In this document: piece by piece, positions 1 to 6,346 of the stretch | Layout: each line of letters begins with the position of its first letter | Numbering within the stretch: position 1 is the first letter of the stretch | Assembly (NCBI GenBank): GCA_021821235.1 | Contig: JAKACS010000192.1 | Span: 1 to 6,369 of the forward strand | Source: Bacillota bacterium | GTDB taxonomy: Bacteria > Bacillota > Bacilli > Bacillales_B > DSM-18226 | Length of the DNA stretch: 6,369 bases | Direction of reading: 5' to 3' | Translations under genes and position numbers: made by a program | The notes under the pieces: generated by a model | The model's input: only the letters and a program-made list of their open reading frames with translations | Database searches by the model: none | Told to the model about the DNA's origin: nothing

Positions 1-457
1 TAATCGCGGCAACGACACCAACTGGAACGCGCTTGGCAAATCCAACTCTTCCTTCTCCTCCAACCGCAGCATCCATCTTAATCAATTCCCCGTCGTTTCG
101 CTTTGCTTCCTCACTGGCGAAACGAAGAACCTGTACCGCACGACCCACTTCTCCCCGAGCATCCCGAATCGGTTTTCCTGCTTCCCGACAAAGAAGCTGG
201 GCAAATTCTTCCCCGCGGCTTTCAAGCAAGTCCGCAGATTTCCGCAAAATTGTTGAGCGCTGATGCGCAGGCATTTTTTTCATTGTTCCCTCAAAAACCT
301 GCCCCGCCGTTTCAATTGCCAAATGTAAATCTTCCTCTGTAGCAAAGTCTACCTTCCCTACTAAAACTCCATTGTATGGATTCCGTACCTCGTATTGGGT
401 ACGGCCGTTTCCGCTATATTCTTTTCCATTAATAAGCGATCCAATGTTAACCACCAC
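1..457 (-). CDS. Aldehyde dehydrogenase family protein, N-terminal part (gene continues past the left edge)
   Basis: This is the first 152 codons of an NAD(P)-dependent aldehyde dehydrogenase; the catalytic Cys/Glu domain lies outside the window. Translation begins MVVNIGSLINGKEYSG and gives the usual N-terminal ALDH features: an xNPYNG strand near residues 26-30, a helix with the pattern PAHQRSTILRKSADLL (63-78), EAGKPIRDARGEV (92-104), and RVPVGVVAAI (143-152), which leads into the Rossmann fold. The GEL and GGEGR segments (123-137) resemble the lactaldehyde/phosphonoacetaldehyde/succinate-semialdehyde dehydrogenase side of the superfamily rather than betaine aldehyde dehydrogenase, but substrate cannot be assigned from this part. 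The GTG at 457 is chosen because AGGAGG lies 8 bases upstream; a second GTG follows directly at 454. It starts 12 bases after the ATPase stop, so it is probably translated from the same mRNA. The likely role is oxidising the semialdehyde made by the upstream aminotransferase (inference). Confidence 0.9.
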   Translation of the reverse strand, partial: MVVNIGSLINGKEYSGNGRTQYEVRNPYNGVLVGKVDFATEEDLHLAIETAGQVFEGTMKKMPAHQRSTILRKSADLLESRGEEFAQLLCREAGKPIRDARGEVGRAVQVLRFASEEAKRNDGELIKMDAAVGGEGRVGFAKRVPVGVVAAI

Positions 458-465
458 TTTATATT

Positions 466-471
466 CCTCCT
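466..471 (-). promoter_or_regulatory. Ribosome binding site AGGAGG of the aldehyde dehydrogenase gene, overlapping the ATPase stop codon
   Basis: On the minus strand the ATPase stop TAG runs directly into GAGG, so the AG of the stop is part of the Shine-Dalgarno AGGAGG. The spacer to the GTG at 457 is 8 bases. This arrangement supports GTG as the start and suggests the two genes are translationally linked. Confidence 0.8.
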
Positions 472-1222
472 AATGTTCCACTTTTTGAAGAAATTCCTTC
501 GTTCGTTTATGCTTCGGGTTATGGAGTAATTCCTTTGGCGATCCTTCCTCGACGATCACGCCTCCGTCCATAAAAATTACCCGATCGCCAACCTCTTCCG
601 CAAATTTCATCTCATGTGTGACCAAAACCATGGTCATTCCTTCTTTCGCCAATTCGCGAATAACATTTAACACTTCACCAATTAATTCGGGATCGAGCGC
701 TGAGGTTGCCTCATCAAACAGCATCGCTTTCGGCTCCATCGCCAGCGCTCTAGCGATGGCGACACGCTGTTGCTGCCCGCCTGATAATTGAGCCGGATAA
801 TGATTCATCCGATCCGCCAAGCCGACTTTACGCAAATAGATTTCGGCTGTTTTTCGGGCAGCTTCTTTCGATTTCTTTCGGATTTTGATTTGAGCAGCCA
901 TTACATTTTCAAGTGCCGTCATCGTTGGGAATAAGTTAAACCGTTGAAAAACCATGCCCACTTCGGTTCGAAGCCCAGCAACATGCTTCTCATTAAATTT
1001 TTCACCCGGTTTACTAAAATAATCACCATGGACCTTGACCGTTCCGCTTGTTGGAATTTCCAAATAGTTTAAGCAGCGAAGAAAAGTGGATTTGCCTGAG
1101 CCAGACGGTCCGATGATCACCACCTTCTCTCCCTGATGAATCTCTAAATCAATTCCTTTTAAAATTTCATTCGTGCCGAAAGATTTTCGCAATTGATTTA
1201 CTTCAATGATTGCATTAGACAT
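470..1222 (-). CDS. Polar amino acid ABC transporter, ATP-binding protein (GlnQ/HisP type)
   Basis: This is the cytoplasmic ATPase that powers the importer encoded by the two genes before it. The 250-residue length is typical of the GlnQ/HisP/ArtP group. All nucleotide-binding elements are visible: Walker [10 protein letters not shown] (38-46), Q-loop Gln93 in VFQRFNLFP, signature LSGGQQQR (146-153), Walker B ending [12 protein letters not shown] (166-177, with Asp170 and Glu171), and switch His203 in VTHEM. The [13 protein letters not shown] stretch after the Q-loop is characteristic of polar amino acid transporters. The D-loop region reads DEATSALD rather than the commoner DEPTSALD, an ordinary variation. 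The ATG at 1222 overlaps the permease 3' end by 8 bases (ATGTCTAA), with GAGGAG inside the permease gene serving as ribosome binding site, so the two are probably translationally coupled. The substrate is set by the binding protein and permease, not by this subunit. Confidence 0.95.
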   Translation of the reverse strand: MSNAIIEVNQLRKSFGTNEILKGIDLEIHQGEKVVIIGPSGSGKSTFLRCLNYLEIPTSGTVKVHGDYFSKPGEKFNEKHVAGLRTEVGMVFQRFNLFPTMTALENVMAAQIKIRKKSKEAARKTAEIYLRKVGLADRMNHYPAQLSGGQQQRVAIARALAMEPKAMLFDEATSALDPELIGEVLNVIRELAKEGMTMVLVTHEMKFAEEVGDRVIFMDGGVIVEEGSPKELLHNPKHKRTKEFLQKVEH

Positions 1223-1922
1223 GGCGCGCTAATCTCCTCTCCAGCACTCGGACTACTTGGGCCATTGGTAAACTTAGGACTAAATACGCTAGTGCTAAAA
1301 GCGTATAGGATTCAATCGTTAAGAACGTTTGCGAGGCGTAGGCTTGAGTACGAAGCAATAGTTCATACACCGTAATGAACGCAAGAAGTGAGGTATCCTT
1401 AATCATCATGATAATGTAATTGCCAAAGGTGGGTAAAGCAATCCGGCCGGCCTGTGGAATGACTATCGACCACATCGCCTGTTGCTTGGTGTAGCCAAGT
1501 GCGAGTGCGGCTTCCGTTTGACCGCGGTCGATCGAAATAATCGAGGAGCGAATTACTTCGGATAAATAAGCACCATAATTGATTCCCATCGCAACAGTGC
1601 CGGCAGTAAAGGCATCAAAATTAATTTGATAGTTTGGAATCCAAAATTGAACGATGAGCGAGAGAATTAATGGAACAACATAATACATATACACGAGTTG
1701 GACAACCAAAGGGGTGCCGCGAATAATTTCCAGGAATACCACCAATACGCCGTTCAGCCATTTGATTTTTGAAATACGGCCAAGAGCAATCAATGTTCCA
1801 AGGACCAACGCCAAAGCAAATCCGGCTATAGTGGCTCCGAGAACGGTTCCCATCGCTTTAAGCAATTCCGGATACAAGTCTTTAAAGGCTGTAGCAAAAT
1901 CTAAATTTTTTAAGATGTTCAT
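1215..1922 (-). CDS. Polar amino acid ABC transporter, permease (HisM/HisQ family)
   Basis: This is the inner-membrane channel subunit of the importer, 235 residues, as usual for the HisMQ family. It has about five hydrophobic segments (roughly 22-48, 58-92, 104-128, 160-185 and 205-225). The family signature [14 protein letters not shown] lies at 69-82, and the ATPase-contacting EAA loop lies at 134-160 ([17 protein letters not shown] then IPQAGR). Only one permease gene is present, so the channel is probably a homodimer with two copies of the ATPase, as in other Gram-positive glutamine and cystine-type importers. The ATG at 1922 is preceded by a G-rich site (GAGGGGGG) about 6 bases upstream. 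The gene is separated from the upstream lipoprotein gene by 90 bases containing a hairpin, and overlaps the ATPase gene by 8 bases. Confidence 0.95.
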   Translation of the reverse strand: MNILKNLDFATAFKDLYPELLKAMGTVLGATIAGFALALVLGTLIALGRISKIKWLNGVLVVFLEIIRGTPLVVQLVYMYYVVPLILSLIVQFWIPNYQINFDAFTAGTVAMGINYGAYLSEVIRSSIISIDRGQTEAALALGYTKQQAMWSIVIPQAGRIALPTFGNYIIMMIKDTSLLAFITVYELLLRTQAYASQTFLTIESYTLLALAYLVLSLPMAQVVRVLERRLARHV

Positions 1923-1962
1923 ATATACCCCCCTCGTATATTAGAAAAGCATAAGCCAGACA

Positions 1963-2000
1963 ATTATAAAATTAGGAGAGCTTCATCAAGAGCTCTCCTA
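1963..2000 (-). terminator. Hairpin with short U-tract between binding-protein and permease genes; probable partial terminator or mRNA-stabilising element
   Basis: The arms TAGGAGAGCT and AGCTCTCCTA (1991-2000 and 1973-1982) are perfectly complementary over 10 bp, with an 8-base loop. On the minus strand the stem is followed by ATTTTATAATT. It starts 12 bases after the lipoprotein stop codon. The stem is strong, but the U-tract is short and interrupted by A, so read-through is expected; the permease and ATPase genes downstream have no other clear promoter. Hairpins in this position in bacterial transporter operons are known to cause more binding protein than membrane subunits to be made. That is the most likely role here, by inference. 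Confidence 0.75.
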
Positions 2001-2012
2001 GAACATGACGAC

Positions 2013-2876
2013 TTACTTTCCAGCAGGCACGAAGTTATCTTCGTTTAATCCATACTTTTTCAACACTTTTAGGACAAAGCCTTCTTCCTTCAACTTATCC
2101 AACTCACTATTGACAGCTTCCAACAGATCTTTATCTGACTTTCGGACTGCCGCACCAATTTTTCCAGCTGCTTCGGCTTTATAAGGAGAAACCAATTTTA
2201 AGTTCAAGGTTTTATCATTGGTGATACTATATCCAGCCACCGCACTATCAGTGATGGTCGCATCAATTTTTTTCGTATTAACCGCAAGAAGTAGTTCAGA
2301 TTGAGAGTTAAATACCTTCACATCTTTGATTTTGCCTTCTTTTTGAAGCTTTTGCGCAAACTCAAGGAAGGCTGTTCCCTTTTGTCCGCCACCCGTCTTA
2401 TCCTTTAAATCCTCCAAACCGTTACTCGGAGAATCCTTCAAGACGACTAATGCTTCCCCTTCGGTATACCAAATGTTTGTGAAATTGGCGATCTTCTGAC
2501 GCTCTGGTTTGATATACATTCCATCTGTTACCATATCAACCCGGTTGTTATTAAGCTCAAGCAACAGATTTTCAAACTTCACTTCTTTCATTTCTACTTT
2601 TGGGATGCCTAACCGCTTGGCGATTTCAGTAATGATTTCAGCGTCAATACCGGCAAACTTTTTCGTATCTTTATCAATGTAGGCAAAAGGCACGTCGTTA
2701 GAGGAAGCGACAACCAGCACCCCTTTTTCTTTTGCTTTTTCTAATGTACTAGCAGAAGATTTGCTGTCAGCTTTCGCTTTACTAACAGATCCGTTTGTTG
2801 CTTTTCCGCTACTGCAGCCAGCTAAAAGGACAAGTGCAACAGCCATAAGCAAAAAAAGTTTAGTGAAGTGTTTCAT
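2013..2876 (-). CDS. Polar amino acid ABC transporter, substrate-binding lipoprotein
   Basis: This is the extracellular receptor of the importer, 287 residues, family 3 (HisJ/GlnH type, SBP_bac_3). The N-terminus MKHFTKLF, a hydrophobic stretch and the lipobox LAGC with Cys21 make a lipoprotein signal; a Ser/Lys/Ala-rich tether follows (22-43). The binding domain begins about residue 45 (EKAKEKGVLVVASSNDVPFAY) and includes GIDAEIITEIAKRLG (76-90) and MYIKPERQKIANFT (120-133). By comparison with LAO/HisJ proteins, Arg126 is the carboxylate-binding arginine, Thr168 (GTAF) a second carboxylate contact, and Asp210 (ATITDSAV) the amino-group ligand, so an amino acid ligand is likely. The positions matching the usual pocket serines are Asp118, Gly119 and Tyr121 (TDGMY), which suggests a non-standard side chain. 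The ATG at 2876 has AAGGGGGAA upstream, 25 bases after the HisD-like gene. The exact ligand is unknown. Confidence 0.92.
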   Translation of the reverse strand: MKHFTKLFLLMAVALVLLAGCSSGKATNGSVSKAKADSKSSASTLEKAKEKGVLVVASSNDVPFAYIDKDTKKFAGIDAEIITEIAKRLGIPKVEMKEVKFENLLLELNNNRVDMVTDGMYIKPERQKIANFTNIWYTEGEALVVLKDSPSNGLEDLKDKTGGGQKGTAFLEFAQKLQKEGKIKDVKVFNSQSELLLAVNTKKIDATITDSAVAGYSITNDKTLNLKLVSPYKAEAAGKIGAAVRKSDKDLLEAVNSELDKLKEEGFVLKVLKKYGLNEDNFVPAGK

Positions 2877-2901
2877 CCAATTTCCCCCTTAAAATGTAAG
2901 T

Positions 2902-4173
2902 TTAGTTGATGTCCAGCTTTCCACTCCATCTGACATTGGCTGAGCGAAGATGACCAATTAATCCTTCCTGGTTTGACTGTCTAACACAATGGGGTGCCAG
3001 CACCTCTACCCCTGCTGGTTTGATCTGTTGATAGGTTACTACTTTTAAAAATGTCCCTACCCATACGCCGCCGGTATATTTTGCAGCAGCCCGTGTGGGA
3101 AGAATATGATTCGTTCCACACACTTTGTCGGCATAAACAACCGAGGAAAGTTCCCCTAAAAAAAGTGATCCATAGTTAATGAATCGGTCTTTAATTTCAT
3201 ATGCATTTTTTGTTTGAACATGGAGATGTTCCGGTGCCCACTCATTCACAATTGAAATAGCTTCTTCAAAATGATCAGCCAAGAATACTTGCCCCTTTTT
3301 TCCCCACGATGCGCGGGCGACTTCAGCAGTCGGCAAGGTTTTCAACTGTTCTTCAATTTCACGAAGAACGGCCATTCCTAGATCACGATCCGTCGTGACC
3401 AAGGCGACCCTTGCATTAACATCATGTTCGGCTTGGGCAAGTAAATCGGAAGCTACATAAACCGGATTAGAAAATTGGTCAGCTACCACTAACACTTCAC
3501 TAGGACCGGCTAACAAATCAATTCCAACCTGACCATTTACCTGGCGCTTGGCCTCGGTCACAAACAAGTTGCCCGGTCCGGTAATCTTGTTAACCGGAGC
3601 AATCGACTCAGTCCCGTAAGCAAGAGCAGCAATTGCTTGCGCTCCGCCCACACGGTAGATTTCATCTGCTCCGGACAAGTGGGCCGCTACGAGAACGGCC
3701 GGATGGACTTCGCCTGTCTTGGTTGGCGGTGTACATACTTTCACATTTGAAACACCTGCGACTTTTGCCGGGATGATCGCCATCTGTGCCGAAGATAACA
3801 ACGGATAGCGGCCTCCGGGGACATAAGCTCCCACCGTTTCAATCGGAATCACCCGTTGTCCTAAAAACACCCCTGGAATCATTTCTTGTTCAAATTCAGT
3901 CAGTGATCGGCGTTGAGCTTCGGCAAAGGCTTGAATCCGTTCAATAGAAAATTGGAGATCCTCTATCAATGTTTGCGGCAATTGTGCTCGTGCCTTTTGA
4001 ATATCCTCCCCTTTGACGCGAAGTTCTTCGATCTCCACCCCATCAAACTCTCGCAAATAGGCTTTGAGGGCAGCATCCCCTTCATGGCGAACGCGGCTAA
4101 TAATAGAAGATACAGTGTCTTTAACGGTTACTTGTTCTCCACTGTTCAGCTGTTCCTGTTTTAACATTTCCAT
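2902..4173 (-). CDS. hisD: Histidinol dehydrogenase family protein (HisD-like), probably a catabolic paralogue
   Basis: Zinc- and NAD-dependent dehydrogenases of this family oxidise an alcohol to a carboxylate in two steps; HisD itself converts L-histidinol to L-histidine. The 423-residue product has full family length and retains every hallmark: PGGRYPL (about 119-125), GPGN (199-202), AGPSEVLVVAD, the zinc ligands Gln247 and His250 (AQAEHD), the catalytic pair Glu315-His316 (APEHL), Asp349 before CGTNHILPT, and Glu403/His408 (EGLIGH) at the C-terminus. It should therefore be active. Other histidine genes are absent, and it sits between an aminotransferase and an amino acid importer, so a substrate other than histidinol is likely; the same family contains sulfopropanediol dehydrogenase HpsN. 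The segment TGGVWVGTFLKVVTYQQI (367-384) lies where HisD proteins differ most from their paralogues. The ATG at 4173 is preferred over the TTG at 4179. Family assignment is sure, substrate is not. Confidence 0.85.
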   Translation of the reverse strand: MEMLKQEQLNSGEQVTVKDTVSSIISRVRHEGDAALKAYLREFDGVEIEELRVKGEDIQKARAQLPQTLIEDLQFSIERIQAFAEAQRRSLTEFEQEMIPGVFLGQRVIPIETVGAYVPGGRYPLLSSAQMAIIPAKVAGVSNVKVCTPPTKTGEVHPAVLVAAHLSGADEIYRVGGAQAIAALAYGTESIAPVNKITGPGNLFVTEAKRQVNGQVGIDLLAGPSEVLVVADQFSNPVYVASDLLAQAEHDVNARVALVTTDRDLGMAVLREIEEQLKTLPTAEVARASWGKKGQVFLADHFEEAISIVNEWAPEHLHVQTKNAYEIKDRFINYGSLFLGELSSVVYADKVCGTNHILPTRAAAKYTGGVWVGTFLKVVTYQQIKPAGVEVLAPHCVRQSNQEGLIGHLRSANVRWSGKLDIN

Positions 4174-4181
4174 GGACAAGT

Positions 4182-4187
4182 CTCCTT
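4182..4187 (-). promoter_or_regulatory. Ribosome binding site AAGGAG of the HisD-like gene
   Basis: AAGGAG begins directly after the aminotransferase stop codon TAA (4188-4190). Its spacer is 8 bases to the ATG at 4173 but only 2 bases to the in-frame TTG at 4179. This places the start at 4173 and shortens the longest open frame by two codons. Confidence 0.8.
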
Positions 4188-5537
4188 TTACGCTTTTACT
4201 GCTTGACCCAGTACTTCGTGAATGGAAGATTCCAATACATCCAACCCTTCAGCCAACTGCTCATCGGTTACGACTAGCGGAACTAAGACTCGGATACAAT
4301 TGCTGAATAGTCCGGCATTTAGAAGGATCAGCCCTTTTTGCTGGGCATTGGCAATAATCTTGGAAACCGCTTCTTTATCAGGTTCTTTTGTTTGTGGATC
4401 TTTCACGAATTCAATCGCTACCATGGAACCTAAGCCGCGAACATCGCCAATTTGCGGATAGTGAACTTGTAAACTTTTAAACCGTTCCGTTAACGCCGTT
4501 CCGATTTTTTGAGATCTCTCTACTAATCCATCATTCTCAATAATCTTGATTACTTCGAGGGCAGCCACACAGCCGAGCGGGCTTCCACCATATGTGCCCC
4601 CAATTTCACCCGGCGCCGGTGCATCGATAATTTCAGAACGTCCGACAACGGCAGAAATCGGAAGGCCTGCCCCTAAAGATTTCGATAATGTCATCAAATC
4701 TGGCACAACGCCAAATTGCTCGATCGCGAACATTGTGCCGGTACGGGCAAAACCAGTCTGAATTTCATCGGCGATAAAGAGGATGCCATACTTTTCACAA
4801 ATCTTCTTAAGCCCTTGCATGAAGGTTTTGGACGGAACGACAAATCCTCCTTCGCCTTGAACAGGTTCGATGATGACAGCAGCAATTTCATCAGTTGGCG
4901 CTTCAGCTAAGAAGAATGTTTCTAGCTCCTTTAAAAGTTCTTGATCGAGCTGCTCCTCTGTCATCCCTTCCGGCCTGCGGAAATAATAAGGATAACCTGC
5001 ACGGAATGTCTCCGGAGCAAACGGTCCAAATTGATATTTATAAGGCTTTACTTTACTCGTTAACGACATCGCCAGCAGCGTCCGGCCATGGAAACCGCGT
5101 TCGAAGGAGATAATCCCTTTACGGCCGGTGTACTTTCGGGCAATTTTTACAGCATTTTCAACCGCTTCCGCTCCACTATTAGCAAAAAAAGCTTTTTTCG
5201 CATGATCGCCTGGTGTAATCCGAACCAACTCTTCCGCCAACCTAACATACGGTTCATACATCATGACATTGAAACAAGTATGGATATACTGATCAAGCTG
5301 ATTTTTCAAAGCTTGGACAACACGGGCTGGACTATGGCCGACGTTTAAGGTTCCGATTGCTCCAGCAAAATCAATAAAGGTATTCTCGTCAACATCTGTT
5401 AATAAGGCTCCCTCGCCCTTTTCTGCAAAGGATAAAATCGAATTGGATGGGCCTCGTGCAACGACGTGTTCTTTTCGTTTTAACAATTCTTGAGCCTTCG
5501 GTCCAGGCACGGCTGTTTTCATGTTAATAGACGGCAT
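4188..5537 (-). CDS. gabT: Class III PLP aminotransferase, 4-aminobutyrate--2-oxoglutarate type (GabT)
   Basis: This cytoplasmic PLP enzyme moves a terminal amino group to 2-oxoglutarate, giving a semialdehyde and glutamate. The 449-residue protein is close in pattern to E. coli GabT throughout. PLP elements are SGAEAVE (121-127), GFHGRT (148-153), Asp257 in DEIQTGFARTG, the Schiff-base lysine Lys286 (LSKSLGAG) and Thr315 (GGTYGG). The positions that set GABA specificity in E. coli GabT are also kept: Ile61 (for Ile50), Arg152 (Arg141), Glu229 in EPVQGEGG (Glu211) and Arg416 in IRVLVPL (Arg398). This supports an omega-amino acid such as GABA with 2-oxoglutarate as acceptor, though 5-aminovalerate or a related compound is possible. 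The ATG at 5537 is chosen because AAGGAGG ends 7 bases upstream; the frame stays open for 13 more codons but they lack a ribosome binding site and cover the operator. It is the first gene after the operator and lies 14 bases before the HisD-like gene. Confidence 0.9.
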   Translation of the reverse strand: MPSINMKTAVPGPKAQELLKRKEHVVARGPSNSILSFAEKGEGALLTDVDENTFIDFAGAIGTLNVGHSPARVVQALKNQLDQYIHTCFNVMMYEPYVRLAEELVRITPGDHAKKAFFANSGAEAVENAVKIARKYTGRKGIISFERGFHGRTLLAMSLTSKVKPYKYQFGPFAPETFRAGYPYYFRRPEGMTEEQLDQELLKELETFFLAEAPTDEIAAVIIEPVQGEGGFVVPSKTFMQGLKKICEKYGILFIADEIQTGFARTGTMFAIEQFGVVPDLMTLSKSLGAGLPISAVVGRSEIIDAPAPGEIGGTYGGSPLGCVAALEVIKIIENDGLVERSQKIGTALTERFKSLQVHYPQIGDVRGLGSMVAIEFVKDPQTKEPDKEAVSKIIANAQQKGLILLNAGLFSNCIRVLVPLVVTDEQLAEGLDVLESSIHEVLGQAVKA

Positions 5538-5544
5538 ATTGTAT

Positions 5545-5551
5545 CCTCCTT
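5545..5551 (-). promoter_or_regulatory. Ribosome binding site AAGGAGG of the gabT-like gene
   Basis: This near-perfect Shine-Dalgarno sequence has a 7-base spacer (ATACAAT) to the ATG at 5537. It decides against the longer frame starting at 5576. Confidence 0.88.
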
Positions 5552-5564
5552 GTATGTGTACAAT

Positions 5565-5578
5565 GATTGTATACAATC
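5565..5578. promoter_or_regulatory. Probable GntR/FCD operator, 14-bp perfect palindrome GATTGTATACAATC
   Basis: The sequence GATTGTATACAATC reads identically on both strands. Its core TTGTATACAA matches the short palindromes generally bound by FadR/VanR-type GntR regulators, and it lies between the gene for such a regulator and the first enzyme gene. Further TTGTA half-sites surround it: on the plus strand at 5539, 5550 and 5604, and on the minus strand reading from 5563. TTGTA-N4-TACAA at 5550-5563 forms a second, spaced inverted repeat that overlaps the gabT ribosome binding site. No convincing -35/-10 pair for a separate gabT promoter is visible; the TACAAT inside the palindrome could act as a -10, but nothing like TTGACA lies 17 bases upstream. 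Binding here could block initiation or act as a roadblock to transcription from the gntR promoter. Confidence 0.72.
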
Positions 5579-5596
5579 GACCCTATTAAAAAATTA

Positions 5597-6286
5597 CTAG
5601 GGATTGTACCGAGTAATGATTTGTTCAATTGATAAGGCGTGATTTAATTTTTTCGTGAAGTCAATATCTCCTACGATGAATGGAATGTGATCGATGGCTA
5701 GTTGTTTTGCACGGTTAGCGTCTCGTTGATGGATAGCCTCATACAAGGCACGATGCTCATGATTGGAGTGAGTGGTATTGGTTTCTGCAACGTCGTAGAA
5801 TGTTTGAATGATATACGTTAAGGATAGAATTTCTCGCAAATACCGGATGAGATACACATTCTTGCAGGCTTCAATTACTGCCATATGAAAGGACTGAATG
5901 GCTTGAAGGGCAAGGTGTGGTTGATTCTGCTGATAGTACTGTTCCTCTCGATCCAAGAAGATGTTCATTTTTTCAAAATCGGTCGAACTCGCCTTTAGTG
6001 CTGCTAGATATGTAGCTTCTGGCTCTAAGATCTGCCTGACGAAAAAGATCTCTTCTGCTTCTTGCGGGGTCGGGCAATAAACAAATGCTCCCTTATTGGG
6101 TATGAATTGCACGAGTGATTCATACCTCAGCCGAGAAAGCACCGACCGAATCGGCGTTCGACTCACGCCAAACGCATCAGCAAGGGAAGATTCCACTAAT
6201 TGAGTGCCCGGTGGAAGCTCTGCATTAAAAATGGCATTTCTTAAAACCTGGTAAATTTGCTGTTCCCCCATTTTTGAATGTAACAA
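5597..6286 (-). CDS. GntR-family transcriptional regulator, FadR subfamily (FCD domain)
   Basis: This is a DNA-binding regulator, probably the ligand-responsive repressor of the operon. The 229-residue protein has a winged helix-turn-helix (about 8-70) with the GntR pattern PPGTQLVESSLADAFGVSRT (25-44), PIRSVLSRL, and wing PNKGAFV. An all-helical FCD effector domain follows (about 75-215), beginning FFVRQILEPEATYLA. FCD domains usually hold a metal through Asp and three His; here His134 (SFH), His178 (NHEH) and His200 (DHIPF) are present, but the Asp expected four residues before the first His is Ile130. The start is TTG at 6286, since AAGGAGG lies 6 bases upstream while the first ATG (6271) is 21 bases away. 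It lies 59 bases upstream of gabT, on the same strand, with an FCD-type operator in the gap. Family is certain; ligand is unknown. Confidence 0.92.
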   Translation of the reverse strand: MLHSKMGEQQIYQVLRNAIFNAELPPGTQLVESSLADAFGVSRTPIRSVLSRLRYESLVQFIPNKGAFVYCPTPQEAEEIFFVRQILEPEATYLAALKASSTDFEKMNIFLDREEQYYQQNQPHLALQAIQSFHMAVIEACKNVYLIRYLREILSLTYIIQTFYDVAETNTTHSNHEHRALYEAIHQRDANRAKQLAIDHIPFIVGDIDFTKKLNHALSIEQIITRYNP

Positions 6287-6292
6287 ACCAGT

Positions 6293-6299
6293 CCTCCTT
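6293..6299 (-). promoter_or_regulatory. Ribosome binding site AAGGAGG of the regulator gene
   Basis: The full AAGGAGG core with a 6-base spacer fixes the TTG at 6286 as the start codon. A strong site paired with a weak start codon suggests moderate regulator synthesis. Confidence 0.85.
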
Positions 6300-6317
6300 C
6301 CATCACTTTCTATCGCT

Positions 6318-6346
6318 AGTTTAATTTAATTTTTCTGAAAGGTCAA
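6318..6346 (-). promoter_or_regulatory. Probable sigma-A promoter of the regulator gene and perhaps the whole operon
   Basis: On the minus strand TTGACC (6341-6346) and TAAACT (6318-6323) are separated by exactly 17 bases; they match the -35 and -10 consensus at 5 and 4 of 6 positions. A strongly AT-rich stretch lies just upstream (6347-6363), which could work as an UP element. Transcription would begin around 6311, giving a leader of roughly 25 bases before the TTG start. No copy of the TTGTA-type operator is seen here, so this promoter may not be autoregulated. Confidence 0.6.

Noticed and set aside
33..342. Plus-strand open frames opposite the aldehyde dehydrogenase
   Set aside because: They have no ribosome binding site and no recognisable domain, overlap each other, and lie opposite a clear coding frame with family motifs. 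The other plus-strand frames in the window are of the same kind.
2902..4173. A histidine biosynthesis locus
   Set aside because: Only the HisD-family gene is present. The neighbours are an amino acid importer, a GabT-type aminotransferase (not a HisC-type fold I enzyme) and an aldehyde dehydrogenase.
2902..4173. Sulfopropanediol (HpsN) catabolism
   Set aside because: HpsN is a HisD paralogue, but the neighbouring polar amino acid importer and omega-aminotransferase do not fit a sulfonate diol route, and no other sulfonate gene is visible.
470..5537. Ectoine degradation locus (Ehu importer with DoeD aminotransferase and DoeC dehydrogenase)
   Set aside because: The general layout is similar, but there is no ectoine hydrolase (DoeA/EutD), no deacetylase (DoeB/EutE) and only one permease, and a HisD-like enzyme has no place in that pathway. 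It cannot be wholly excluded, since the operon continues past the left edge.
5538..5576. A 13-residue N-terminal extension of the aminotransferase starting at 5576
   Set aside because: It has no ribosome binding site, covers the operator palindrome, and the internal ATG at 5537 has a near-perfect Shine-Dalgarno sequence at 7 bases.
5581..5602. Inverted repeat (CCCTA...TAGGG) over the regulator stop codon as a terminator
   Set aside because: The stem is short and AT-rich with one mismatch, and on the coding strand the T-run is in the loop rather than after the stem, so it does not fit an intrinsic terminator.
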